Shown here in pieces: positions 32,126 to 45,760 of a stretch of DNA of 64,000 bases. The notes under the pieces were generated by a model that saw only the letters and a program-made list of their open reading frames with translations, was not told the origin of the DNA and made no database searches. Made by a program: the position numbers and the translations under genes. Source of the stretch: Trichoderma breve (taxonomy: Eukaryota > Ascomycota > Sordariomycetes > Hypocreales > Hypocreaceae); assembly GCF_028502605.1 (NCBI RefSeq), contig NC_079234.1:3720001-3784000 (forward strand), read 5' to 3'. How positions within the stretch are numbered: position 1 is the stretch's first letter; every line of letters starts with the position of its first letter.

Positions 32126-34785
32126 GGTGATGCGACTGCAGAGAGAGAGCAATTCAATTGCTGTATTAGCGGAGGTGCTGCACAGTCTTTCAAGGAATTG
32201 CTCACCTCTGGATGCAAAGAGGAAGAAAAAAATGAGGATGACGAGTGTGACTCTTGACCCCACCAAAGCCAGAGCGGAAAGAATGCGACCCTTTATGACA
32301 TCAGCGCAACTTCCTTTATACGCAAAAAGAAGAACAGAAAAAGGCAACCTTACAGGCAATAGATCTGGTGAACGCTTCAATCAAGACGGGCGACAAATGG
32401 CGCATAGGATGAGGGACAACTCTGAGGGAAATGATTGAGCTGAAGCTGTCATTTTGTCTCGCAACATGTGAGAGAGCGAGAAAAAAAAAATCGAGGCCCC
32501 TCTGCTCCGTCCACCGGCGCTCACTGCCCCTCTTACCGGCTATGGCTTAGCTCCAAGCATCAGTGATTGGATTGCCGGATAAGCATTTCAGCTGTGTTGA
32601 TGTAGATACATCTCTATTATAAATGACTTCCAGATTATGTTTAACCGCCATGTTTATCTAGTTGAATCAAGTCGGTTTTGATTGGCGGAGATTGTAAGTG
32701 TCGTGTGAAAGCAGTATGTGACTCAAAGTAGTCTCATCTCTGCGTGAGCGTTACTCGACAGTACGACATGTGCACAGCTAAAGTGAGGCATCCAGAACGG
32801 GCAATGAGGCAATCAAAATGCTACTCAGCATTCCAACGTACATATTGTGTGGAGATGGAGCTGAAGATGGGGACGAACACGCGGGGCATTTTGGAGCATT
32901 CCAGTTCCTCAGCATCCCCATTGTATTCTGCAAGTAAGACATGCTTTGTTCTACATACACAGAATTAGTCAGAACTATTTGCTAGTTATTCTACTCCTCA
33001 AAGGCATGTAAAGTAATGAAGTAATCGCATATATCAAATCAACTGACTATCGCAATATCCCGGCGACAACAGTATCAAGCGCTTGACGGTGAGATGCCGA
33101 GGAAGTATATGTACATTAAGTGTGCTACTCTCTCAACCCTCGTCCAACATCTTAGTACCTTAATGCTTATTTTTGCCATATTTTACCTGCTACCGTCGTG
33201 ATCTCTTTGTATTGTCTGGTATTCTTGTTTAACAGTGGCTATCTATGAAGATTTTGCTAGCTCCCTATAAGTAATTTGGGATCCATGCTGGATAACCCAG
33301 TTGAGGTGGCTTGTCTCTCAATGCGCAGGTCAGCATGTAGTTCAGATAAAGCAGACCGCACCCCAATACAGCAAACATATATTCTTCCTTCTAATCAACG
33401 CTCAACTCAACACATATAATACCCCTCTCACATATCATTCACGCACACCTCAGTCGCGGGAAGCTACTAAAAGTATATTATATGAAGGGGTTGCCCATCT
33501 CTGCTGCGGATGACATGTACACTAAAACATGCAGCTTTCTGCTACGCGGCCGCCTGATGTCGTCACGCGATGCCATCCTCTGAGCCTAAGATGAAGCTAT
33601 ACAATTTAGATTCACACCTTTATGTAGGTAAATCTCACCAAGGCGCAATAACACTGCAATAAGCACTTTATACATGCAAAAAGCACTCACTAAAGCGACA
33701 CGACTATATCCACACGCATCTTTACAGTAGCTCACGGTTAGGTACTCATACTCATACGTGTATTCAGCCCCATTCCCACCCTAGAGCCAGCCACATCCAA
33801 AAAAAGAATTTTGATTGGATTCTCAAAAAAAGAAAAAAAAGTTGACACAAGTGTACCGCCCAACCCAAAAATAGGCTCAGCACTACTAGGTACCTCTCAA
33901 ACCCCTAAGCTACTGCGACGCTGCCATTTTAACGCCGCAATGCAATGCGGTCCTGCGTTAAACCAACTGAGGCAGGTCGGTTAGGAAACACCACACACGC
34001 ACACAACAACCCCTTTTGGCACAGCACCGCCCTTGCATCTGTTTTTACTACCTACAAAACTTTGATACATGCTTACTCATGACATGGCGAGTAGTAGTAT
34101 TATTAGCAGTATGAAGATGATTGTAGACACAGCAAGGGATGGCGTCGCAATTCTGAGACACTATGATGGAAGCAGGGCAAAAATGTCTCTTCATCATGCG
34201 TCATTGTCTTAGAGCTCCCGACTTGCAGATCAATTGCCCCGTTGAGTCGTTCATCGCCAAAGCAGACGGCCCCATCTTCTAGTATAGCCGCTCAACCGCT
34301 CCCCATGTCTGTCTCATCACCGGGGAGAGGAGAGTGATCGTCGCTTACTTTACTCGTATCGCAGCCTCGGTGAGAAATCCACCATTGGCTCCGAGAGAAT
34401 TGCGATGAGCGTTGGCTATCTCTCTACTAGGTAGGTAGCTTCGATTCACACACACACAGAGTCCTGATCTACATGGGCTCGTAACTTCACAAGTCGCAGT
34501 AGAAGCAGATCAAACTCGTAAAATCATTATCAATTAAGAAAGAACCAATCTATTAACACGCAGGCGCTAAATATCCTACATCGAAAACGACATGGTTCCA
34601 TAAAAAGACAGACATCGTACCGCAAGTATATCTAGATAGATTCGGACCAGAACCAATCTTCTTCCCCTTTTCCAAGTAAAAAAATATGTGCAATCAACTG
34701 TAAAAACCAGAGCTGTAGGCTCCCGTAGAAATTGGCATCAAACCCGCAAGCCGATTAAAACCCGAAATCTCCAAACATCTCTCGC
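32126..34785. other. Gene-free region of 2.6 kb
   Basis: Holds the MTD1 promoter and the long AT-rich 3' flank of the GPI-protein gene. A CA run lies at about 34449-34458. No coding frame or RNA gene could be supported. Confidence 0.5.
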
Positions 34786-35717
34786 TTACAGAGCGAAGTA
34801 AGCAGCAACCAGGGAGGCAACCAGAGCCAGGGCGCTGCCGCCAACGCGAGCACCACCGTTGGTAGGGATGGTGGGAGGAGCGGTGACAGCAGGGTTAGAG
34901 GCAGAGGGAGCAGAGGGAGCAACCCAGACGGAGCTGGTCTGGACACCGGGAGGAACGTAGACGGGAGAGCTGGGAGGAGGAGGAGGCAGACGGGTGGCGC
35001 TCTGCAGAGTGGTGGGAGCGCTCAGGGTGGGAGGAGCAATGGTGGAGTTGCGGCAAGGAACAGTGGTGGTAGCGTTCAGGATGACGGTAACATCAGTGAC
35101 GGCCGGAGGAGTGTAGACGGGAGGAGTGTAGACAGGAGCCTGGGTGGTGGACTGAGTGGCCAGAGTAACGGTCTTGACACCAGTGGAGGTGGTGACAGTG
35201 GTGGTGTCCGCAGGAGGGAGGTTTCCGTAGCTGCCAGAAGAGGTGTGGGCAGGTCCAGCGGGAGTAGAGCTGGCCTTGACGCTTCCAGTCTTGATGTGGA
35301 AGGGGTTGGAGTACTGGAAGACGTTGGGGTTGCTCTCGGAGCGGACGATGAGGCCGTAGAAAGCCTGGGTGCCCAGGGTGGCATCAACGTTCCAGACGAA
35401 GCTCTTGGCGCTGTTCTTGACACCGGCTAGTTTGCTATGTTAACAACCGAGTAGAGCACCTGGGCTCTGGAGAGCATCAACTTACTGGCAATCGTTCCAA
35501 GGACCTGCTGGGTGGCCTGGGTAGGGCCACCAATCAGCTCGATGGTGATGGTGTCGGCGGCGTACTTGGCGGGAACAGTCCACTCAACGGTGAAGGGAGC
35601 GCCGGCAGCGATCTCCTGGTTGGAAGTAGGCACGGTGACGGGGTCGAAGTCGGCAGTCTGGGCAAAGGCCGCGGAGACCAGAGCCAGGAAAGCAGGGACA
35701 GTCAGAGTGAAACGCAT
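34786..35717 (-). CDS. GPI-anchored Ser/Thr-rich wall protein with Kre9/Knh1-like N-terminal domain
   Basis: Exons 35717-35486 and 35426-34786 (59-nt intron, GTAAGT donor, ACTAG acceptor) encode 290 aa. A signal peptide is visible (MRFTLTVPAFLALVSAAFAQ). Residues about 20-110 form an Ig-like domain of the Kre9/Knh1 N-terminal type: GAPFTVEWTVP, DTITIELIGG and AFYGLIVRSESNPNVFQYSNPF. A Ser/Thr/Pro-rich stalk follows with a duplicated VYTPP motif and two N-glycosylation sequons (NATT, NSTI). The C-terminus is a GPI signal: small residues (GGAR, GGSA) then ALALVASLVAAYFAL. Kre9-type proteins are linked to beta-1,6-glucan assembly; the GPI-anchored multi-member fungal families are mostly structural. 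The exact role is unknown. Strong C-ending codon bias suggests high expression. Confidence 0.9.
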
Positions 35718-38700
35718 CTTGTCGAAGAGAAGTTGAACAAAAAAGTTACTTGGTTTTGAAAGGAAGAATGAATGAAAATGGTTCAAAAAAAGAGTGTGGT
35801 TGTCGTAAAGACAAAAGAGTGACTGGTATGCAAAAAGCTGAAAGGAGCGTTATGCGGCTGAGCCTGGAGTGTGGGTGAAGGAGAAACAAGAACAGAAACA
35901 GGTGGATGGAATGGGGGAGAGGTGAGATAATAAGCACGAGCACCTGAGCGTTTCATGAGGGTCTAGGCAGAGAAGAGAATAGACACCCCCCGGTCAGCTC
36001 TGAGCCAGACGCCCGGCACACACTCAGACAAGTACAGGTACTCGTACAGGGAGCTACTGTAAAGGCGGACAGGCGCTCCATGATGGGATGGACTCGTAAG
36101 GTAGCCACTGAATCCCAGCGGACGCAATAGCGCGGTTAGGCGAGCTGTGCGCGAGTGGATGCGGGTTTTTGGCGTGGACTGGCCGAGCCCCTACAAGCAA
36201 AAGATGGCTCATGCATAGCACATGTAACCACGAAGGAGATTACCGCTGCTGTTGAAACAGAGAATACGATACTGTATGCTCTGTCCGTAGAGCTGAGAAT
36301 CTACGATACCTACAGTTGTGCACCCAAGCAGCAATATTGTATAGCAGAGTTGAGGAATTGAATACCGTCGTGCTGATTGATAGGCCGCCAGCGTGCAGCC
36401 ATCGTGAGATTGCCTCTCCAATGAGACCATTGGCGTACAGCAGAGCTACCAAGCCACGCAAGTACAGTACTTGCAGGGTACGGTACAGTCACGACCAGGG
36501 CCAAGGGGGCATTGCTTCAAGCTGCTGAGGCTAGCACGCTCTAGCTCGGGACGGGTACTTTGTACATTTCCTGTTCCTGTTTTCTTCTGTTCCTGCAGGA
36601 GCCCTCCAGCAAAAAGTGACGAACCACGTATCTGCAACCAGGCCGGCAAAAGCGGGGCGCCGGCCGTCAGGGGCAAAAAAGCAAATTACGCTGTTGAGGG
36701 CCGCTGCTGATTGGCTGCTAGTGGATGAGGTGCAGACAGGGCTGAGCCAGGTTATTTCACGGCTCGTAACTGGTAACTTGGGCTTCGGTCTGGCAAGATA
36801 TTACTCCGTATCGCCAGGCCACGAGACGAGCACGGGCTCCATTCCCCGTCCAACGTCACGTTGGCTGCTGTACTCGTAGTGTAGGCGTGCTATGGGTGCG
36901 GTGCTGTACTGTACCGATACTTGTGTGTGTGAGCGGTGCTGCTACAAAGGTTCTTTGCTCGTTGAAGCTTGTGCCGCTGTTGTTGGTCGTTGGGCTGAGG
37001 TGAATTCTTGATGAAATGGCGTGCGTTGCCATGAGACCGACTACAGTCATCCATGTGGCCAGGCTTGCTGCCTTGGCTACCCGTTGACGCACTGACAGAA
37101 AAAAAGAAAGACAGAAAAAAATCCCGTTGCCATCCATCCAACTGCAGCTGGAACCGGCCCGTTATCGAATATCGCGCAATAACAGCCAGGAATTTGCCCT
37201 CGTCGATGATGAAAGAAAGACCCTGCCGTGTGCGATGCTGCTAGCTCTGGCCCTCGAGCTGCTACTATTTTCATCAACTTCCATTCCATTCTTCCTTGGT
37301 TAAGACACTGATTGTTCCGCCAAGCACTAAAAAGCCAGCCTCAATTACACTCCTCTCGCCCTCAGCTCTTGTTCAGCTTCGCTCAGCTTCTCGGCTGCTC
37401 TCAGCTAAAGAATCTGTCTCAGACCGTCGTGGCGTCCGTCCAGACTCCGTGATTCGCGAGGCGGAATCCCGCCATCCCAGTCGTCGGAGCGGCTGGTAAT
37501 TAAAGTCTGGTGTGACTGCGTGAATGCAGCAAACACCACACACGTCCAAGCTTCTCTGCCCTTTCTCCTTCATTCACCAACCAGTGCCTCTTCAAGCTCA
37601 TCCATGGCCAGTCCAGTACAATACAGTAAGCGCTGGCACTCAATTTGCGGCTCCTGTGGCTTGCATCTCGCAGCGGGATCCCTGTGAGCTCTACCTCATC
37701 CCATGGCTATGCTTACAACTAAGCTGTTATGGTGCCCTCTTTTCCTCTTTCAAAGCAGCAAAGCTCGTGAGACTAAAGACCAATGCATCAGTGGCTTCTC
37801 CGGGGCCATTTTAGCCAGCTCCATCCCCCCCGCAGGTCACAGCGAGTGATTCGCCGCTGTCAGCCGCGGTGCCTGTGCCTGGATTCACGTCGCGTCCGGT
37901 TGATCCATCGTGCTAAAATAGGAAATGCCCGATTCCCAGGCTATCGAACGCCCCTCGTTAGCCCAGAACGTTGAGGTGCATTCAAGCGCTGCCCAGCTCG
38001 CGCTGCGATTCGCCAGAGCGCGCGGCCAGTCATGCATGCATGCGCCGTCACAAGCAAACGCGTAAAAGGTTTTCATTTCCTCGCCTTTCATTTTACTGGC
38101 GGCGTGGCGGAACAGCATCCCCGTCCGAGCCCTCATTTCATCAACCAGAGCCTTTCGGGTACTCGCCGAAATTTAGGAGGGGCGGTGTGCAAGTGGTTGT
38201 ACTCGTACGAGTTTCGCTGACTCCCATGGAAGTTTAGAGTAGAGCATGGCGGAGATATTCGTACCGTCGTGCCCCGTCACCCTTCGGGGGTTTTGTAACT
38301 TATTTTGAGAAAAAGGCAGCTCGCAGCCTCTTGGTGCCCTCAGACAGGCAGGTGGATGCTCACCGGCACTCATCTTTGCCAAGATCGTTGCAAGCCCCCC
38401 AATGCAAGATGGCGGCAGTTTATCATTGTTGTGGCTCCGTAGCTCATTTGCTTCTAGAAGCCTGGATGCTCTCGCCCTTTGTTCCATGACTCAACGGGTC
38501 CATCCCAAGAAAGAAGGCTTTCTCCAGCTGATGAGAGACATCTGCAACATGGCACGCAAGTGCACACTAAAGGGCTCAATTGCTCGCTATCCTCTAGACG
38601 GAATGCCATTAGTGGTATCCGCTACTCTGGGGCTTGAATTGCATGCAAGCACCATACGAGGAACGTGAAGAGGACGGCGGAAAAGCACTCAATTAAGTTA

Positions 38701-39589
38701 TAACCTTCTTGCTCATGGGCACACACAGGATATGATTAAAATAAACACGATTACTTATGGTCGCACAACTCGCCGATGGAAGGACTTTTTGATCAATAGT
38801 TGGGCTAAGGCTGATGTCATATTGATTAATCTGACCTGATAATCCTGGGTTGTTCGCTTTACATTGAATATTAACAGTGCGTTCCCAGGTACACGTACTC
38901 GTACCTTGGGATGAACAGGGTCCTGTCAGGGGCAAACCCAATGCTCCAGGACAACGGAACTGTTTCACGGCAAACGCCGCCTTCACAGTACGGAGTACGT
39001 AGTAGTAGTATTAACAAGATCCTTGACAATGCTGAGCTTCGTCATCATCCACAGGGAAAGCATTTTCTGCTTTCCATAATCTGCGCCGTCAGATCGATAT
39101 ACCCTGCAACCCTCTTGTCACATGCGGCCTAGGATCTGAGATCAATGGCGACCCATCTGCCAAGACATGGGCAACAAAGATTTGAGCTGCGCTTTGTAGG
39201 CGAGTGTCCAAGCACATATCATTGACACTTGTGGCAATACTTGCACCTTATTACTTAGTAGTGTATTTCCAAACTTGTATGCGTACGTACGAGTACAATA
39301 CGGCGCCACAATCTCTTTGATAAAGTAGCTGCACGTACTCCGTAGATGGGCAATTATACGCGAGGATTTCCTCGGGAGCATCTCACCAGAAGGCGAGAGA
39401 ATTCTATCCCCTGTTCCGCGTACGGGAGTGCCGCTCCCCCCCTTATGTAAAAAAGGTACGTACTCCAGATGCTTGTTTGAACCGCAAATCCCTGTGACGC
39501 GACCGGACCCACCAAAAAATCCCAGAGCCTTACCTGCACTTGGCCAGCCTTTCCCAAGCTTCAGCCTCGTCCTCTGCAGCACCTCAACC
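35718..39589. other. Gene-free region of 3.9 kb
   Basis: Short overlapping frames only, none with motifs or continuity. Three TACTCCGTA/TACGGAGTA words occur (36802, 38989, 39336), plus many GTAC-rich words. The left edge is the promoter of the GPI-protein gene and the right edge that of the SWD3-like gene. Confidence 0.5.
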
Positions 39590-41139
39590 ATGAGCTCTCC
39601 CGACGAGCTGGCGAGGGACACGCCTCCGCCATACAAACGACGAAGGACCGGCGATACTCCGTCCCCGCGGTCGAGCTCTCCCGATGTATTGGCCGGGGAT
39701 CCAGATGATTTCCGCCCGCCCAGGCGAGTGTCGCAGCGCGGCGGTGGCCTGAGCCAGAGCCCAACCAAGGCGCAGTATCTCAACGACTTCTCTCGGTCGC
39801 AGACGCCGTCGCGGCCTCCCTCGGAGTTGGCTCGTCGGTCGCGATCGGCGTCGAGTTCCGGGTCGAGGACGCGCTCGCAGTCGCCTGTCCACTCAACGCC
39901 GTCTCCCTCAAGAACCCCTCGATCTCAACACCGCTCACGCTCGCCCACGTCTACAACCCAGTCGAGATCAGAATCCTCTTCTCCAGAACCACAGCAGCTC
40001 ACTCCTCCTAGAGAACCGCTCAAGCCAAATTACAGGGCGCGCCTCGTGCTACGCGGACACACCAAGGCGGTTTCTCAGGTTCGCATTTCTCCGAACGGCC
40101 GCTTCATTGCTTCTGCGTCCGCCGACGCGACTGTCAAGATATGGGATGCCAACACGGGGGCACATATGGACACATTGGTTGGCCACATGGCTGGCGTAAG
40201 CTGCGTCGCGTGGACTCCGGACAGCAATACACTGGCGAGCGGCTCCGATGACAAGGCAATCCGGCTATGGGATCGAGTCACAGGGCGACCGAAGACGACA
40301 GCTCGGAAATCGGCGGGGCAGGAGATGGCACCGTTGCGAGGACATCACAATTACATTCACTGCCTGGCCTTTTCACCAAAAGGCAACATTTTGGCCAGCG
40401 GGTCATATGACGAAGCTGTATTCCTTTGGGACGTACGGGCTGGACGGTTGATGCGGAGTCTCCCCGCCCACAGCGACCCGGTATCAGGCATCGACTTTTG
40501 CCGAGATGGCACTCTGGTCGTCAGTTGCTCAACGGACGGATTGATGTGAGTTTTGTGTACCTTGTGTTAATACGAGCCTGAAATCGCATATACTAATACT
40601 TGTGAAGCCGTGTATGGGACACAATGACCGGTCAGTGTTTACGAACTCTAGTCCACGAAGACAACCCGGCCGTAACCAACGTTTGCTTCTCTCCCAACGG
40701 CCGGTTCATCCTTGCCTTCAACCTCGACAATTGCATTCGCTTATGGGACTACATTTCCGGTAGCGTCAAAAAGACGTACCAAGGCCATTGCAATCAGAGC
40801 TTCGCTATTGGTGGTTGTTTTGGTGTCCTCGATGGCGAGGCGTTCATCGCCTCCGCGAGCGAGGACGGAGATGTTATACTCTGGGATGTCAAGAACAAAG
40901 AGGTGCTGCAGCGAGTGCATGGTCACGAGGGTGTGTGTTTCTGGGTGGACGTCCACGGCGAGACGATGGCGACTGCGGGGCAGGACGGCTCGGTCAGGGT
41001 GTATCGGCATATCAAGCAGTCTGGTGAGGTCAACGGAAACGGGACAAGGGAACTGTCAAAGCCTCCCAGTCAGGGGATGCTCCAGGGAGAGCTACCAATA
41101 CGGCAGGATGATGTGAAGCTGGAGGATGCTATGAGCTGA
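39590..41139 (+). CDS. SWD3: WD40 protein, COMPASS subunit Swd3/WDR5-like
   Basis: Exons 39590-40545 and 40608-41139 (62-nt intron, GTGAGT donor, ACTAAT branch site) encode 495 aa. Residues about 1-145 are disordered and rich in Ser, Pro and Arg. The rest is a seven-bladed WD40 propeller: RGHTKAVSQVRISPNGRF, SASADATVKIWD, GHMAGVSCVAWTPDS, SGSYDEAVFLWD, SCSTDGLIRVWD across the splice junction, CIRLWDYISG and SEDGDVILWD. The order and spacing match WDR5/Swd3, the Set1-COMPASS scaffold needed for H3K4 methylation in the nucleus. WD40 proteins are easily confused, so the complex assignment is likely but not certain. The long disordered N-terminus is longer than in yeast Swd3. Confidence 0.85.
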
Positions 41140-43820
41140 TGGGTTGGCTTATAATAATATGTCATTACAGCGTTTATTCGTTTTCTTTTCACTCTGCGTG
41201 TCTCAATTCAGCTTGGAGTGTGTAGGAAATAGCACAAGGCTGTTTTATGGATAACATCAATCACCATGAAATTCTTCGTTAATAGAAGGATGATTGGAAA
41301 ATTGGCGTCAGCCAACAGAGCGGCAGAGCAGCACGGCAGAGCATTTTAGTGCCACAAACAATCTACACCAAAACTACTTTTTATGGTAAATGCTCTTTCA
41401 ATTTGCTGCGCCATTTTGTCTCTCAATGCCAGAATCTTGCATATTACCCGCAAGTTTAGTTTGCAGATACAGGGTAGCTTCTTCTCCGGTATCGGGTTAT
41501 CAGCTTGAGAGTTGATCACAACTCATATATACGCAGTTATAAACCCGTTGATCTTTGACATGTGAATGAATTGATTTGGCAACGCTTGTTTGGTGGTGCT
41601 TGGAACTGAATATGTCATTGGTTGTGTCAAGGAGGAGTTTTACGCCTTATGCTGAGTTTGACAATCTACATGTGACATTTTCTACAAAGGCTCTCCTCCT
41701 ACCCACTTCCCCGCGTGTTGGTGAGCTCTGCTAGCATTTAGTAGGAATGTCTTGCAGAGAGCTAACATAACAACTTAGAAGCTTTGCCTTGGCCCCTTTT
41801 GCATCACATGCCTTGATCTTCTGCATGTTCTGCTCTGCTCCGCTCTGCGAAAGGCGCGTCATTTGATTTACACATGCAAGCGTTTTCCGGCTCCAGCAGC
41901 CACGATCCGCTAAGGGGACTTTTTTTACCGGCACGATGACATCTTTTGACAATCTCAAATTGACAACCTGGAAGAGGCTAGTATAACGTTGGGGGAAAAA
42001 AAAAGGCGCGCCACTATATCGCCCGAAGGGCTTGACAGATTTCTTCCATGTCATTTATGTACATTCTTTCCTTCTTTCCTTAACGCCTCCGTCACGCTAG
42101 CTGAGTAAGACGGCGGCGACAAGCTCGGAAGGTGTTTTTTTTGGGCATTTGCTCGCAACGTGCGGCGGTGGGCCGGAGTGCGGAAGCCGGGCAGTCCGTA
42201 GTGGCAACTTCAATGTCGATTTTTTCACTTGATGTTGCTGCAGTTTTCCCATGTTTAGTCCAACAGGCCAGGCACTTTGTCGGTGAAGGGAGCGACACTG
42301 CTAGCACCTAATGGGTCAATGGTCTACAGCCCGGCAAAGCGAGTCAAGTCGAGTTCCATCCTGCCGCAGGCTAGCATCGCTAGCTCAGGCCATTGGCGGT
42401 TGGGGGATGAGGATATTGTGCTCGCCCAGTGAATTAGCCAAATTCCATTTTGTCGCCCTTTTGGTGGCGGGATGGGCGCGGATGTCACCAGGGCGTTTTT
42501 TACAATTGTTCGAAACAACAAACATTGATCTTGATGTAGGTAGATGAACAAGCTTCAGGGTCTTTTTCTGCTACGGACGATACAGAGACGAGTCATGTAC
42601 TTTGGCGCTGTTGATTGGCCGGATAAGGCTCAGCGGTGCGTGCTCGAACTTTTGCATGGAGAAGTTTGGGGAAAGAAGAGAGCAGCGTGAGGTACATGGC
42701 CGACGCACGCACCTGGCTGCATATGGTATGTACATGGAGCTTGCATTAGCACGACCTGAATAGGCGCTATTTTGCAGGTCGAAATGTCGGGGAGCGCCCT
42801 TTTAGGGGCTTCCATGATCCCTCAGCGCATTGACTCGCCCGTGGTTCGGTGGAAGAAGCGTCAAGAGGCCCCAGAAACGAACAGCGGGCTTCCAGTGGCG
42901 CGCTTTCTCCGCGCCACGCCAGCGCCGGCCGCTAGACTCGACGCTGCAGTGCATGTGCAGGTGGTGAAAAGGCGACATGCGAGCCCTGCAACGGCCAGTG
43001 GCTGGCGCGGTACCGCCTGGACAGGCAATCGATAGACGCCCACCTGCTCGATACAGGCAGCCGAATTGGACGGCTCTTGCCTGCCACACAACCAGACGTC
43101 AACAAGAAGGACCCTTGAGGGGGCGCTTTCTTTTTTTTCCCTCTCTCCCCTCCATAATCCCGACTCGGAGCTTCGTCTTCGTCGTCTTTCCTCTTTATTC
43201 TTCCTCCTCTCCTCCTCTTCCTCCATCCTCATCGGCTCTTCACCACAGTTCGTCCTTTCGCCTTCGCCTTCGCCTGCATCGCCCGGCTATCTCGGACTCA
43301 GGCCTGCGGTTTTCCCGGTTCGGCTCGCGCGCTCAGGAATTGGCCTGTCAGGGCGCCGACGCCGCTGTTTATTTTGTCCACCCCCTGCCCTCAACCAGTC
43401 TCAGGAGACAGGAATGTCGGCTGGCCTTGAAAACCTGTAAAAAGGTCGGGTCGCCGCCATTGCCGTTACGCTCACCGGTTGCAAACTCTTGATTGTCGCT
43501 CGAACGCTCGGGCGCTCTTGAGACGTCGACGCTTTTCAGGTCGTTGCACGCTGTGTCAGCCCTGTTGCGCTGATTCATATCCACCTACCTGATACCCTCC
43601 GCATTTCTCTCCACCGAGTTGATACTTTTGCCTCACCCTCAAGCCAAAAGAAAAAAAAAAAAGGTCACGACAACCCCGACAGCACCCTCTCTCACAGCTT
43701 TTTTCTCCCTCTCGCCATACTCGCCTCCGTATCTTTGCTGTCGGATAACCTCGTCTTCACCGGCAATATCACTTGTTGGTCGCAGCCTCCCCCGTATGCA
43801 ACTCTCACAAGGCCCTCAAG
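41140..43820. other. Gene-free region of 2.7 kb
   Basis: The left part is AT-rich 3' flank. From about 43131 a long pyrimidine-rich tract begins that leads into the next gene. No open frame with coding character was seen. Confidence 0.5.
43131..43260 (+). promoter_or_regulatory. Long CT-rich tract upstream of the 43821 gene
   Basis: About 130 bases are dominated by CTT, CCT and TCC words on the coding strand, 560-690 bases before the ATG. This fits a promoter/transcription-start CT block with a long leader, which may contain an intron. Confidence 0.4.
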
Positions 43821-44792
43821 ATGGAGCCCGTTCCTGAGACGGAGCGCATGGAGGAGTTTCGTACCGTCCCCTCAGCCAAGGCTCGCGCCAACGGGTCACA
43901 CGCTCTTTCCACACTCGATTTTGAGACGGCCAGAAAACCACCGAACTTGCGGCGGAGCACAGACCCAAGCCCAACATCTACAAACGCCTTTTCGTGGACC
44001 CCTATGGTCGCCCTTCCGTATCGGCCCCGGACAACGTCCCCTCTTTCTGGTAGCGCTCATGTTCGTTCACGGTCCGCTGCTAGCATTGGCGCCGCGCCCA
44101 TGGGCCGTACACAGTCCATGCCTGGCGTCACTGGCTCGGGCCACCTGCTCTACTCTCCCCATTTCCGTCCAGCCAGTCCGGCGCAATCGCCTAGCAGAGT
44201 CCGCACGCCGCGAAAACCGGTGGATGAGTCGTTTCCTATGACGTCTCCCGTCCGGACATCAGTTCTTGACCACGACCGGCTGCCTGCCGACAGGAGCGGC
44301 TCTCCTGTATTGGGCGCCTCAACCAATGGCACATTAACACGAGTTCGCCGGCCCTCGTCGCCGATTCGAAATCTTTCCCAGTCGAGCACTGGATCTCTTC
44401 CGACCCTACCCAGCACACCAACCTCCAGCTCGTCATCTCTCTACAGAGCATATGATCCCTTCTCCAGCAGTTACGGGGCCCTTTCCTCTGTACCCTCCAC
44501 GCCGACATCGCTGAGGTCGCGTAGCCCCAGTATCTCGAGCTTGGAAACCATCCCGGACTCGCCCGATGCTGAGGAGGCGGCACTTGAAGCTGAGAAACAG
44601 GCCCAGCTAAAGGCTGCGGCTGAGATAACGGAGGCAGGGGATTCATCGGATGCAAAAGGACGGGGTAGTCTGGACCTGCCCGCCCGTGGTCGCACAATGG
44701 CTTTTGGCTCTAAAGACAAACGGAAGCGGTGGAGCGTCTGCGGTGCTGAGCGGCGTGGCGACATCGACCTGGAAACGATCTGGGAGGACTGA
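43821..44792 (+). CDS. Ser/Pro-rich hypothetical protein, 323 aa
   Basis: A single exon from the ATG at 43821. The protein is mostly disordered, with repeated SP and TP sites and basic residues (RTPRKP, RRPSSPIR, PSTPTSLRSRSPS), so it is a likely multi-site phosphoprotein. A short Ala/Glu/Gln-rich helix (EEAALEAEKQAQLKAAAEI) precedes an ordered-looking C-terminus: KDKRKRWSVCGAERRGD then DLETIWED. The C-terminal block has the character of a conserved short motif in filamentous fungi, but I cannot name the family. The frame could extend upstream only through a non-ATG codon. No pathway is suggested by neighbours. Confidence 0.75.
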   Translation: MEPVPETERMEEFRTVPSAKARANGSHALSTLDFETARKPPNLRRSTDPSPTSTNAFSWTPMVALPYRPRTTSPLSGSAHVRSRSAASIGAAPMGRTQSMPGVTGSGHLLYSPHFRPASPAQSPSRVRTPRKPVDESFPMTSPVRTSVLDHDRLPADRSGSPVLGASTNGTLTRVRRPSSPIRNLSQSSTGSLPTLPSTPTSSSSSLYRAYDPFSSSYGALSSVPSTPTSLRSRSPSISSLETIPDSPDAEEAALEAEKQAQLKAAAEITEAGDSSDAKGRGSLDLPARGRTMAFGSKDKRKRWSVCGAERRGDIDLETIWED

Positions 44793-45760
44793 ATGCATGC
44801 CCCGGTGGCAACTTTGAAATTATGAATGACACTGCATATGAGCGTGCGCAGACTTGTTTTTGTTTTCCTTTTTTTTCTTCTTTCTCTCTTTTACTAGGTT
44901 TGATACACACGGGAAGGTCACTTTGTTTCACTTGACTTTTCAGGCGCACGGGACACGAGACGAGCATTGTGAAATTTTTTCGGAAATTGGCGCCTACACA
45001 CACTTATGCATATTGCTTTCTCCCGCACCTTTTTGATGGACAATTTTCTTTAAACCCACTCTTGTTTTTGTTGTGCGACCAGAGACGCAGCGGGCGTTTA
45101 AAATGAGAGTGTCTCTGGTCCGGATACCCTTTTGCATATCTACGTCTTACAACAAGGACTTTCAATGGCACGTCTGCTCCAAGCAGGGCAGCCACACTCA
45201 GAACACAGAAAAAGCTATACGCCAGACTATGACACAATGAATCAATTGGTTTCGTGAAATCTCAAATTTCTTGGCACGTGAATCTCCTCTTGCTGTGTTC
45301 CCTTGACATTGACTTGACCGTTCCCCTGACTATCAATGTTTTTTTCTTGTTTGGGGGGCCCAAGCAGGGCGAAGTCGCTCCCTTGCTCCCTTTCCGCCTG
45401 GCCTGCAGATGTGGCTGATTACCTGTACACCGCGAGTGCACTATTGCACGGGATGATCCCCATCCGATAGTCTCCCTGCTTCCAAAGGGCTCATCCCGAG
45501 GGTCTTATTTGGGTTCCAGATTCATATTGTTATCATGCAGGGGCTGGGAGTTGTGATATAAAACTTGGGTCTTCCATCTCGTGCTCTGGGAAATGAATCC
45601 TCGTCCTGAACGTCTCCGGCATAATCTCTTGACAGGCCGTCCACTCATTACATATTGTCCCCCTCAAGTATCTGGTTGATGTTTATAATTTTCTTCTTTG
45701 ACCCCCCTGTTTAATTCAATCATTTTGTGTTTTACATTGAGAGCCTAGAACTAAGTTGAC
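44793..45760. other. Intergenic, 3' flank and promoter of the repeat-rich secreted protein
   Basis: No coding frame seen. A minus-strand frame at 44710-45003 is antisense to the preceding gene's end. Confidence 0.55.
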